Assembly: GCA_031413955.1 (NCBI GenBank)
Contig: JANOGB010000766.1
Coordinates: 1-5,087, forward strand
Reading direction: 5' to 3'
Length of the DNA stretch: 5,087 bases
Source: JABFRZ01 sp031413955
Lineage (GTDB): Bacteria; Planctomycetota; UBA1135; GCA-002686595
Below, one piece after another: positions 1 through 5,087 of the stretch. A model generated the notes under the pieces. It was not told where the DNA came from. It made no database searches and worked only from the letters and a program-made list of their open reading frames with translations. The translations under genes were made by a program, and so were the position numbers. The first letter of the stretch is position 1; every line of letters begins with the position of its first letter.

Positions 1-82
1 CGCTAAAGGGTTTTCAGGCTTGCGGTTCGGGCGGGAGCAGGGCGCGGAGCGCGTCGAGGTCGGGTGCGGTCTCGATTGCGCC

Positions 83-109
83 CCGGGGGCGCCGGGCTCC
101 AGCCCGGCT
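83..109 (-). repeat. REP-like palindromic repeat, copy 1 (inverted)
   Basis: Twenty-seven bases that match the reverse complement of copy 2 (146-172) at 26 of 27 positions; the difference is at position 88. The core at 91-108 is a palindrome, GCCGGGCT-CC-AGCCCGGC, able to form a hairpin by itself. It lies 36 bp from copy 2 in opposite orientation, so 83-172 could also fold as one 27-bp stem. A head-to-head or tail-to-tail pairing of small palindromic units is typical of REP/BIME elements; calling this one REP-like is inference from structure and position. Confidence 0.8.
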
Positions 110-114
110 TTTAT
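91..114 (+). terminator. candidate intrinsic terminator, plus strand
   Basis: The palindrome at 91-108 forms a GC-rich hairpin with a very small loop and is followed immediately by TTTTAT at 109-114 on the plus strand. This is the classical shape of an intrinsic terminator, though the T run is short. It would stop transcription entering from the left, converging on the minus-strand genes. No plus-strand gene is visible in the 90 bp to its left, so a function is uncertain; the T run may be incidental to the repeat. Confidence 0.4.
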
Positions 115-144
115 CCGAGAAACCGAGAAGAGCCGGAGAGAACG

Positions 145-177
145 GAGCCGGGCTGGAGCCCGGCGCTCCCGGTTGAA
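145..177 (+). repeat. REP-like palindromic repeat, copy 2
   Basis: The 28 bases 145-172 are identical to 2985-3012, and the match extends to 177 with one mismatch (173 versus 3013). The palindromic core is at 147-164 (GCCGGGCTGGAGCCCGGC). The repeat ends one base before the TGA stop codon (180-178) of the TMTC-like gene, so on the transcript it lies directly after the stop. The 5' flank on the plus strand is purine-rich (GAGAAACCGAGAAGAG and similar), as at copy 3, so the mobile or conserved unit may include that flank. Confidence 0.85.
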
Positions 178-2898
178 TCACTCGCCGGGCGCGGGCGGGT
201 TCTGGAGCTTGTCGAGCAGATCACGCAGGCGTTGCTTCGAGCTCTCGCGCAGCTCGGCCGGCAGGCTCGTGGGGACCTCGAGCTCGAGCGCGTGTTCGAG
301 CGCGGCCTGCGCTTCCTCGAGCTTCCCCTGAGCGTACAGGTACGCCCCGAGCTCGGACCAGAGCTCGAAGTCCCGCGGCGCGCGCTCGGCGCAGACGCGC
401 AGTGCCGCCAAGGCTTCGTCGTCGCGCTGCATGCGCCGCAGGAGTCGCGCCTGCTTCAGGAGGGCGGCGCCGTCCGCCGGAGCGAGGGTGAGCAGGCGCT
501 CGAGCCAGGCGAGCGCGGGTTCGAGTTCGCCGCGTTTCGTGTCGGCGGCAGCCAGCTCGGAGAGGACCGGCGCCTCGAGTTCCATCTGCACGAGGTTCGC
601 GCGCAGAGCCGCGCGGTGCCGCTCCGGCGCAAGCGTGTAGGCGCGCACCAGGTACTGGCGTGCTTCGGCGATCGCGCCCTGTCCGAGCAGGAAGGCTGCA
701 CAGTCGTAGTGGGCCTCGAAGCTGGTCGGGTCGATCTCGACCGCGTTGCGAAATGCGGCGATCGCCCCGCGCGCGTCCTCGCGCTGGATCAGTGCGCGCG
801 CCTTCTGGTACCAGGCCAGGGCGTTGCGCGGTTCGAGCACGAGCGCGCGCTCCAGCCAGCTCAGGGCCGCGGCCGAGTCTTTTCGACCCAGCGCCGCCGC
901 CGCCAGCACGATCAGGGGCTCGGCCCGTGCGGGGAGCTCCTGCGCCAGCTCGCGCGCGAGCTCTTCCGCCTGCGCACTCCGGCCCGACGTCTGCCAGGCC
1001 TGGGCCAGGAGCAGGCGGTCCTCGGCATGGCCCGGGCGCAAGCGCGAGCTCGCCTCGAACGCGCGCGCGGCCTCCTCCCAGCGTCCCTGCTCGGCGTACA
1101 TGCGCCCGAGGTTCTGGTGGGTCTCGGGTGATGAGGGCTGGAGCTCGAGCGCGCGCTGGAAGGAGCGCTCACCCTCGTCGAAGTGCCCGCTCTTGAACTG
1201 CGCCACGCCCAGGGCCGTGTAGACCTTCTCGAGATCGAGGAACTGCTCGCGCACGCGCATGCCCAGCTCGCGCGCCTGGCGCTCTCGTCCCTGGATTTCC
1301 TCGATGCGCCGCGCGAGATCCTCGAGCACGGCGATCGCCGCGGACCAGTCTTCGGCGTAGATCGAACACCAGGCCAGGCCCAGGTTGACCTGCAGGAAGT
1401 CGCGCGAGCTGACCATCAGGTCGGTGGGCTCCTGCTTGGCCTCCTCGAGCAGCGCGGCGGTGCGCTCGAACACCGCATGGGCCTCGCTGAGGTAGCGCGG
1501 CTCGCGTGTGGCGTTCATGCGCTCGAGCAGGACGCGCCCGAGACCCCACTGCACGTAGACGGAGCGCGGCGACTGGGCCGCGGAGGCGCGGAAGAGCGTC
1601 TCCTCGTCGTGCCATACGCCGATGCGCAGCGCGCTGCGCGCGGCAAAGAGCCCGCCCACGACGAGCACGAGCACCGTGGCCGTGCGGCGCGGGAAGGCGT
1701 GCTCGAACAGCAACGCCGTGCCGAACGCGAAGCCGAATGCGGGCAGGTACAGGAAGCGATCGGAGAGCGGGAAGGCGCCCAGCGACTGCACCTTGATCAA
1801 GGCCGGCAGGAGTCCGGCGGGAATGACCAGCAGCGCCGCGAGTGCGAGGCGCCGCGCGCCCCGGAAACTCGCCGCGAGCAGCGCCAGGTACACGCCGCTG
1901 AACAGCGCGGCGCGGACGAGCGCCGGATCGAGGGGCGCGAGGAAGGGCCGGAAGGGTCGGAAGACCGACAGCTCCAGGGGCAGCGTGAGGATCTCGAGGG
2001 CGCCGCCGAAGAGCTCGATGCGCAGCAGGGCGAGGCGCAGCGCTCCCACCATGAAGTCGGTCGTGACGCGCTCGAAGCCGGCCCAGGGGCTGGCGAAGAC
2101 CAGCATGCGCGCCAGCATGTAGAGCGCGAAGGCGGCCGCGAAGGGGCCGTAGGCACGCAGGGGCGTGCGTGGCACGGAGAAGACCCGGCGCAGCGGCGCG
2201 GGCAGATCCATTGAGGCCGCTGGCGGCTCCGACGCAGCGGCCGGGCGCAGGAGATCGAGCAGCACGAGCAGCGGCACGAACGCGGCCGCGAGCTCCTTGG
2301 CCAGGAGTGCCAGCGCGAAGCACAGCAGCGCGAGCAGCGGGATCCCGCGCGAGCCGTGCGCGCGCCAAGTGAGAAAGCGTTCGATCGAGAACAGCGCCAG
2401 GCAACCGAACAGGGGATCGTTGAGGGCCGAGATCCAGGCCACGCTCTCGACGTGCGCCGGATGCAGCGCGAATACGAGCGCCGTCGCGCCCGCGATCCAC
2501 GCCCTGGCGCTGAGACGCCGCGCGATCAGGAACGCGGCCGTCACCGCGCCCAGATGGACCACCAGGCTGGCCACGTGATAGGGGAGCGGGCGGCTGCCGG
2601 CGATGGGCCACAGGAACGCCTGCACGATGGCCGTCAGCGGCCGCCAGTACCCGATGTACTCGGCTTCACGCACGTCGAGGAAGTCCCAGTAGCCGCTGGT
2701 GAAGAGCCGCGGCAGGTTGGCGAGGCTCGCGATCGAGGGATTGCGCGCGATGAGGAGCTTGTCGTCGTAGACGAGCTCACCCGTCAGGCCCCGGGCGTAG
2801 ACCGCGGCCGTGACGAGGAGGATGGCAGCCAGGCAGAGCCAGTCCCGGCGCGCGCCGATCGCCTGCGCCTCTTCCCTTCGTTCCTGCACGTGGGGCAA
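178..2898 (-). CDS. TMTC-like polytopic membrane protein with C-terminal TPR repeats (putative GT-C glycosyltransferase)
   Basis: The 906-residue product has two halves. Residues about 20-422 hold roughly eleven to thirteen hydrophobic segments, with features of the TMTC/GT-C family: an acidic first-loop motif YDD (44-46), YWRPLTA (84-90), FALHPAHVE (143-151), AKE (200-202) and SDRFLYLP (379-386). The GT-C fold uses a lipid-linked sugar donor outside the membrane; the first-loop acidic pair is where the catalytic residue is expected. Residues about 555-758 form six consecutive TPR units (for example FDEGERSFQRALELQPSS), with further units near 790-875 and a less regular helical linker at 425-555. 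Animal TMTC proteins O-mannosylate secreted proteins; sugar and target here are unknown. The start is TTG at 2898-2896, with GAGG seven bases upstream; GTG at 2889-2887 is the alternative, and no ATG lies near. The family call is by motif reading. A TPR scaffold without transferase activity is possible. Confidence 0.85.
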   Translation of the reverse strand: MPHVQERREEAQAIGARRDWLCLAAILLVTAAVYARGLTGELVYDDKLLIARNPSIASLANLPRLFTSGYWDFLDVREAEYIGYWRPLTAIVQAFLWPIAGSRPLPYHVASLVVHLGAVTAAFLIARRLSARAWIAGATALVFALHPAHVESVAWISALNDPLFGCLALFSIERFLTWRAHGSRGIPLLALLCFALALLAKELAAAFVPLLVLLDLLRPAAASEPPAASMDLPAPLRRVFSVPRTPLRAYGPFAAAFALYMLARMLVFASPWAGFERVTTDFMVGALRLALLRIELFGGALEILTLPLELSVFRPFRPFLAPLDPALVRAALFSGVYLALLAASFRGARRLALAALLVIPAGLLPALIKVQSLGAFPLSDRFLYLPAFGFAFGTALLFEHAFPRRTATVLVLVVGGLFAARSALRIGVWHDEETLFRASAAQSPRSVYVQWGLGRVLLERMNATREPRYLSEAHAVFERTAALLEEAKQEPTDLMVSSRDFLQVNLGLAWCSIYAEDWSAAIAVLEDLARRIEEIQGRERQARELGMRVREQFLDLEKVYTALGVAQFKSGHFDEGERSFQRALELQPSSPETHQNLGRMYAEQGRWEEAARAFEASSRLRPGHAEDRLLLAQAWQTSGRSAQAEELARELAQELPARAEPLIVLAAAALGRKDSAAALSWLERALVLEPRNALAWYQKARALIQREDARGAIAAFRNAVEIDPTSFEAHYDCAAFLLGQGAIAEARQYLVRAYTLAPERHRAALRANLVQMELEAPVLSELAAADTKRGELEPALAWLERLLTLAPADGAALLKQARLLRRMQRDDEALAALRVCAERAPRDFELWSELGAYLYAQGKLEEAQAALEHALELEVPTSLPAELRESSKQRLRDLLDKLQNPPAPGE

Positions 2899-2905
2899 GG
2901 TAGCG

Positions 2906-2909
2906 CCTC
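2906..2909 (-). promoter_or_regulatory. ribosome binding site supporting a TTG start
   Basis: On the minus strand GAGG lies seven bases before TTG at 2898-2896, a normal Shine-Dalgarno spacing. It favours TTG over the in-frame GTG three codons later, which would be about 16 bases from the same motif. The match is only four bases. Confidence 0.5.
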
Positions 2910-2924
2910 GACCCGGGCCGGGTC
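2910..2924 (-). promoter_or_regulatory. hairpin directly upstream of the TMTC-like gene's ribosome binding site
   Basis: GACCCGG-C-CCGGGTC on the minus strand is a perfect inverted repeat, realistic as a six-pair stem with a three-base loop. It ends exactly where the GAGG begins. A further small inverted repeat (GGTCACGACC, 2921-2930) overlaps it. In the leader RNA the hairpin could influence ribosome access or mark a protein-binding site. In such GC-rich DNA short palindromes also arise by chance, and no promoter boxes were seen. Confidence 0.3.
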
Positions 2925-2942
2925 ACGACCTGACGGCACGGC

Positions 2943-2950
2943 GGGGGGGG
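2943..2950 (+). repeat. G8 homopolymer in the intergenic region
   Basis: Eight consecutive G lie inside GGCGG-G6-CCGCC, about 45 bp upstream of the TMTC-like gene's start. Homopolymers of this length slip in replication and sequencing, so the exact count may be unreliable or variable between cells. Confidence 0.6.
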
Positions 2951-2963
2951 CCGCCCTCCGAGC

Positions 2964-3004
2964 GAAGGAAGAAGAAGAGAAGAAGAGCCGGGCTGGAGCC
3001 CGGC
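2964..3004 (-). terminator. probable terminator of the protease transcript: repeat hairpin plus pyrimidine tract
   Basis: Read on the minus strand, after the protease stop codon the transcript meets the hairpin GCCGGGCTCCAGCCCGGC (3004-2987), followed at once by 24 uninterrupted pyrimidines (2987-2964) of the CTTCTTC type. This resembles an intrinsic terminator but with C interspersed among the T, so termination efficiency is uncertain. It would separate the protease operon from the TMTC-like gene. The purine-rich plus-strand flank is shared in character with copy 2. Confidence 0.45.
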
Positions 3005-3017
3005 GCTCCCGGATGAA
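2985..3017 (+). repeat. REP-like palindromic repeat, copy 3
   Basis: Identical to copy 2 over 28 bases and 32 of 33 overall. The palindromic core is at 2987-3004. It lies about 50 bp beyond the stop codon of the protease gene in the same orientation relative to that gene as copy 2 has to the TMTC-like gene. Thus copies 2 and 3 are direct repeats bracketing the TMTC-like gene, 2840 bp apart. Confidence 0.85.
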
Positions 3018-3046
3018 GGGCCGGAGCGCGTGCGGAGCCCCGGCCC
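3018..3046. repeat. inverted repeat between protease stop codon and repeat copy 3
   Basis: GGGCCGG at 3018-3024 pairs with CCGGCCC at 3040-3046, leaving a 15-base loop. It adjoins repeat copy 3 and lies about 20 bp after the protease stop codon, so it may add a second hairpin to the 3' end of that transcript. There is no T run behind it. Confidence 0.35.
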
Positions 3047-3066
3047 CCGAAGAGACGGACCCTCGC

Positions 3067-4680
3067 CTACTGGACGAGCATCATCGACTGCACGTTGCTG
3101 ACGTCGAGGGGAGTCGGGAAGGTGAGCTCGAACGTCTGCGAGAAGAACGTCTTGCCCACGGGGCCCGGGTCGACCAGCGAACCCGTGGGAACGACCACCT
3201 GGAGCCAGCCCGCGGCCGGGATCACGAAGGTTGCGCCTTCGATGAGCTGAGTGAAGTTGTTGCCGATGCCCAGGCTGATGAAGGCGCTCGTACTCGGCAG
3301 ATTGGACCTGGACGCGAGAATTCTATGCGAGCTGCCGACCACGCCGCTCACGATGAAAGGCAGGCCATTGTCGCGGTCGACCACGTTGAGCGGATCGCCC
3401 GTGCCGAGCTCGTACTTGGGCAGGGCCGGCGCGACGATCGTGACCTGGAACTCGTCCGTGACGGCGCCATCCGTCACGCCCAGGTCGTGCAGACCGAGGG
3501 AAGAAGCCTGCGGCATGTCGAGCGTGATCGTGGTGGCGTTGACGATCGTATAGCGCGCCGGGGAGATGCCAACGCCGTCCAGGAGAACGGCGGTCGTGAG
3601 GTCGAGATCCGTGCCGGTGAGGGTGATGGTCTCGGCCGTGCCGGGGATCAGGGCCTCGATGCTCGCCGGCGTGACGCTCGCGATGTCAGGGTGCGTCCCT
3701 GGAACGTTTCCGAAGGTGCCCACGAGGTCGGTCGGGAAGGCGTTGGAGACCGTGGAGTTGCCGGTGCCGGGCGCGTTCACGATCACGTCGCCCGGGCCGG
3801 CGGCGGCGGGCATCGTGACGGTGATCACCGTGTTGCCAGCGCTCGAGCTCACGCCCGTCACGCGCACGATCGGATCGGAGCCCGTGGCGCTCGGGGCCAA
3901 GGGGCAGAACCACACTTCGTTGCCGGTTGCGCCGAAGTTGCTGCCGTAGATCGTGAGCGTGTTGAGGCCGGTGTTGGCCACCGTGGCCACGATGCACGCC
4001 TTGGTGACCGAGGCAACCCCATAGACACACTGGATCCCGGAGCTGTCGTCTGCATGGATCGAACGCAGCCCGGTCGCGCCCTGGCCGACCGAGGGTGCCA
4101 TGGTCGCCAGCCCTACGTTCGAGTGGCCGAGCCCGAGCGCGTGCCCGTACTCGTGCGCCATCACGCTTTGGATGTCGAAGCGACCGGGGACCGAGCCCGG
4201 CCCGTCGTCCCAGTTCCAGTTGTCGCAGAAGCGAATGCGCCAGCCGTCCGAGATGGGCGTCTCGGTGAAGGCCAGCGTGCTGGCGGCGCAGCTGCCGATC
4301 GCGGACACCACGTTGCCGTTCATCGTGCCGATGCCGCTCGTGTTGCCCGACCAGAAGGCGTCGAAGTTGGCCCCGCCGCTCCCGAGCAGGTTGCCGCCGA
4401 GCGGGTCGCCCGTGCCGTCGCCGTGCAGCTTGCTGCCCCACTCGATTGCGCCCTTCCAGATCGCCAGCTCGAGGCCCGTGAAACCGGGAAACTGGGAAGC
4501 AGCGGCGGCGTTGTCGTCGGCGGTCGCGTCGGCGAAGTTGTCGAAGATACGCACGTCGCGCTGGCTCTCGCTCAGGCTGCCGCCGATCTTGGAGAAGGCC
4601 TGCGTCGAGCGCAGGGGTACGAAGAGGAGCGCTGCCCCGCCCAGGGACAGGGCGGGGAGAACGAAAAGTCGGGTGTTCAT
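3067..4680 (-). CDS. secreted matrixin-type zinc metalloprotease with IPT/TIG domains
   Basis: The 537-residue product begins with a Sec signal peptide: a short basic start, a hydrophobic run over residues 5-21 and likely cleavage after TQA (28). The protease domain covers about 30-222. HEYGHALGLGH at 176-186 gives three zinc-binding histidines (176, 180, 186) and the general-base Glu177; LATMAPS (191-197) supplies the Met-turn at 194. This is the metzincin signature, matrixin subtype. Residues about 224-316 and 331-417 look like two IPT/TIG Ig-like modules (TLTIYGSNFG; TITLTGTDLD). Residues 418-537 form a further beta-rich domain I do not recognise. There are five cysteines (131, 152, 218, 229, 259), so disulfides are plausible in an exported protein. 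No clear propeptide cysteine switch is seen. ATG at 4680-4678 is chosen because the signal peptide follows directly; the 22-bp gap to the upstream gene suggests an operon, with no convincing Shine-Dalgarno. The substrate is unknown. Confidence 0.9.
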   Translation of the reverse strand: MNTRLFVLPALSLGGAALLFVPLRSTQAFSKIGGSLSESQRDVRIFDNFADATADDNAAAASQFPGFTGLELAIWKGAIEWGSKLHGDGTGDPLGGNLLGSGGANFDAFWSGNTSGIGTMNGNVVSAIGSCAASTLAFTETPISDGWRIRFCDNWNWDDGPGSVPGRFDIQSVMAHEYGHALGLGHSNVGLATMAPSVGQGATGLRSIHADDSSGIQCVYGVASVTKACIVATVANTGLNTLTIYGSNFGATGNEVWFCPLAPSATGSDPIVRVTGVSSSAGNTVITVTMPAAAGPGDVIVNAPGTGNSTVSNAFPTDLVGTFGNVPGTHPDIASVTPASIEALIPGTAETITLTGTDLDLTTAVLLDGVGISPARYTIVNATTITLDMPQASSLGLHDLGVTDGAVTDEFQVTIVAPALPKYELGTGDPLNVVDRDNGLPFIVSGVVGSSHRILASRSNLPSTSAFISLGIGNNFTQLIEGATFVIPAAGWLQVVVPTGSLVDPGPVGKTFFSQTFELTFPTPLDVSNVQSMMLVQ

Positions 4681-4702
4681 CGAGTTGCTGGGTTGACCCG
4701 GG

Positions 4703-5087
4703 TTAGCGCTTGGCGGGCTTGGAGGCAGACAGGAGGCGCACCGCGGACTCGAGCTGCGCGACGTAGCGGTTGGTGCTGACGGCGTAGCCCTCGCCCCGTC
4801 CGAGCACCGCCGGACCGTTCGGTCCCTCGACCGTGCGGTACAGGCCGCCGTGGCCCACCATTAGCGCATTGGCCGGCACGCCGCCGCCGATGTCGTCGGT
4901 CCAGCGGTAGAAGGCCACCACGCGCTTGCCGAGCTTGACGTCGTCCGCGGCCGGGGCCTCGGAGTTGAACACGCCCTCGGTCTCGTTCAGGAATCCGCCG
5001 CGGAAGGTGACGTCGACCGTGGTCGCCTGCCCACTGGCCAGCGTGCGGCCCTGGATGGTGATCGTGGTGAAGAACAATCCCTCCCCG
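4703..5087 (-). CDS. C-terminal part of an unnamed protein encoded just upstream of the metalloprotease (partial)
   Basis: The reading frame is open to the right edge and stops at TAA (4705-4703), leaving about 128 codons of the 3' end. A TTG at 5077-5075 lies in frame, but the codons before it (Gly-Glu-Gly) are also open, so the true start is almost certainly outside. The visible part alternates short beta-like strands with glycine turns: a basic-hydrophobic strand pattern (TTVDVTFRGGFLNE), an acidic/Ala/Pro loop, then KLGKRVVAFYRW, HGGLYRTVEG and a GEGYAVS strand, ending in a basic tail SKPAKR. This recalls small secreted proteins of the type LKG...GG...GE-VVLFL...GG-F that can be found beside bacterial matrixins, but I cannot name the family. 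Export cannot be judged because the N-terminus is missing. The close spacing suggests co-transcription with the protease. Confidence 0.8.
   Translation of the reverse strand, partial: GEGLFFTTITIQGRTLASGQATTVDVTFRGGFLNETEGVFNSEAPAADDVKLGKRVVAFYRWTDDIGGGVPANALMVGHGGLYRTVEGPNGPAVLGRGEGYAVSTNRYVAQLESAVRLLSASKPAKR

Larger units (their letters stand above)
14..181 (-). other. possible gene tail or 55-codon reading frame through the repeat pair
   Basis: A minus-strand frame can start with GTG at 181-179, overlapping the TGA of the TMTC-like gene as GTGA, and runs to TGA at 16-14. The first two thirds are encoded by the palindromic repeat pair and its purine-rich spacer, giving low-complexity Pro/Ala/Gly/Arg. 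The last 22 codons, after the repeat, look like genuine coding sequence: codon third positions are mostly G or C and the peptide ends in a plausible helix plus proline-rich tail (PDLDALRALLPPEPQA). It could be a small translationally coupled gene, the end of a gene cut off by repeat insertion, or the former C-terminus of the TMTC-like protein, which would need a frame change. No homology is recognised. Chance is possible for such a short stretch. Confidence 0.25.

Noticed and set aside
83..172. Inverted repeat pair as transposon terminal repeats or a CRISPR array
   Set aside because: Only 36 bp lies between the arms, with no room for a transposase, and there are no regularly spaced direct repeats with unique spacers.
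64..1131. Plus-strand open frame of 355 codons antisense to the TPR region
   Set aside because: It is antisense to clear TPR units, its opening is made of the palindromic repeats, and no domain is recognisable.
1169..2611. Minus-strand open frame of 480 codons in another frame of the TMTC-like gene
   Set aside because: Arg/Ala/Pro-rich low-complexity translation typical of an out-of-frame reading of GC-rich coding DNA; the overlapping frame has clear motifs.
2899..3066. Sigma70-type promoter for the TMTC-like gene
   Set aside because: The region is almost entirely GC; no convincing -10 or -35 pair was found by eye, so no promoter is annotated, although one may exist.
4681..4702. Regulatory hairpin between the partial gene and the protease
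   Set aside because: Only short matches (ACCCGGGT, GGGTTGACCC) are present, overlapping the stop codon; they are too short to support a feature in such GC-rich DNA.
2356..4779. Very long plus-strand open frame of about 807 codons antisense to the protease and the start of the TMTC-like gene
   Set aside because: It runs opposite to two convincing genes, is rich in Arg, Gly, Ala, Glu and His as expected from GC-rich antisense frames, and crosses the repeat and intergenic region without any recognisable domain.

Overview
The window is very GC-rich, and all supported genes lie on the minus strand, so they read from right to left. A bacterium is indicated. Planctomycetota is the best guess, with Myxococcota or Acidobacteriota as alternatives. 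The reasons are the high GC, a secreted matrixin-type metalloprotease with IPT/TIG domains, a large TMTC-like membrane/TPR protein, weak or absent Shine-Dalgarno sequences, a probable TTG start and GC-rich palindromic intergenic repeats. This assignment is inference from style, not from a marker gene.

Layout in the direction of transcription. (1) 5087-4703: the 3' end of a protein that continues past the window edge, unnamed, all-beta in appearance. (2) After 22 bp, 4680-3067: a secreted zinc metalloprotease of the matrixin type (HEYGHALGLGH plus Met-turn), followed by two predicted IPT/TIG modules and an unrecognised C-terminal domain. The first two genes probably form one operon. (3) A 168-bp intergenic stretch (3066-2899) with a GC-rich palindromic repeat next to a pyrimidine-rich tract (probable terminator), a G8 run and a hairpin beside the next gene's ribosome binding site. 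(4) 2898-178: a 906-residue polytopic membrane protein with C-terminal TPRs, related to the TMTC/GT-C glycosyltransferase family. (5) 177-1: a pair of inverted copies of the same palindromic repeat, then about 70 bp that reads like the coding tail of another minus-strand protein, stopping at 14-16.

The repeat (27-bp core, 18-bp near-perfect palindrome GCCGGGCTGGAGCCCGGC) occurs three times. Two copies sit in the same orientation just 3' of the protease and TMTC-like genes; the third is inverted beside the leftmost copy, as in REP/BIME elements. The two direct copies flank the TMTC-like gene closely.

The most interesting functional idea is that a TMTC-like O-glycosyltransferase lies next to a secreted protein with IPT/TIG domains. 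In animals, Ig-like folds of this sort (cadherin EC domains by TMTC1-4, IPT domains by TMEM260) are O-mannosylated by GT-C enzymes. That link is a hypothesis here. No RNA gene, CRISPR array, transposase or clear promoter was seen.
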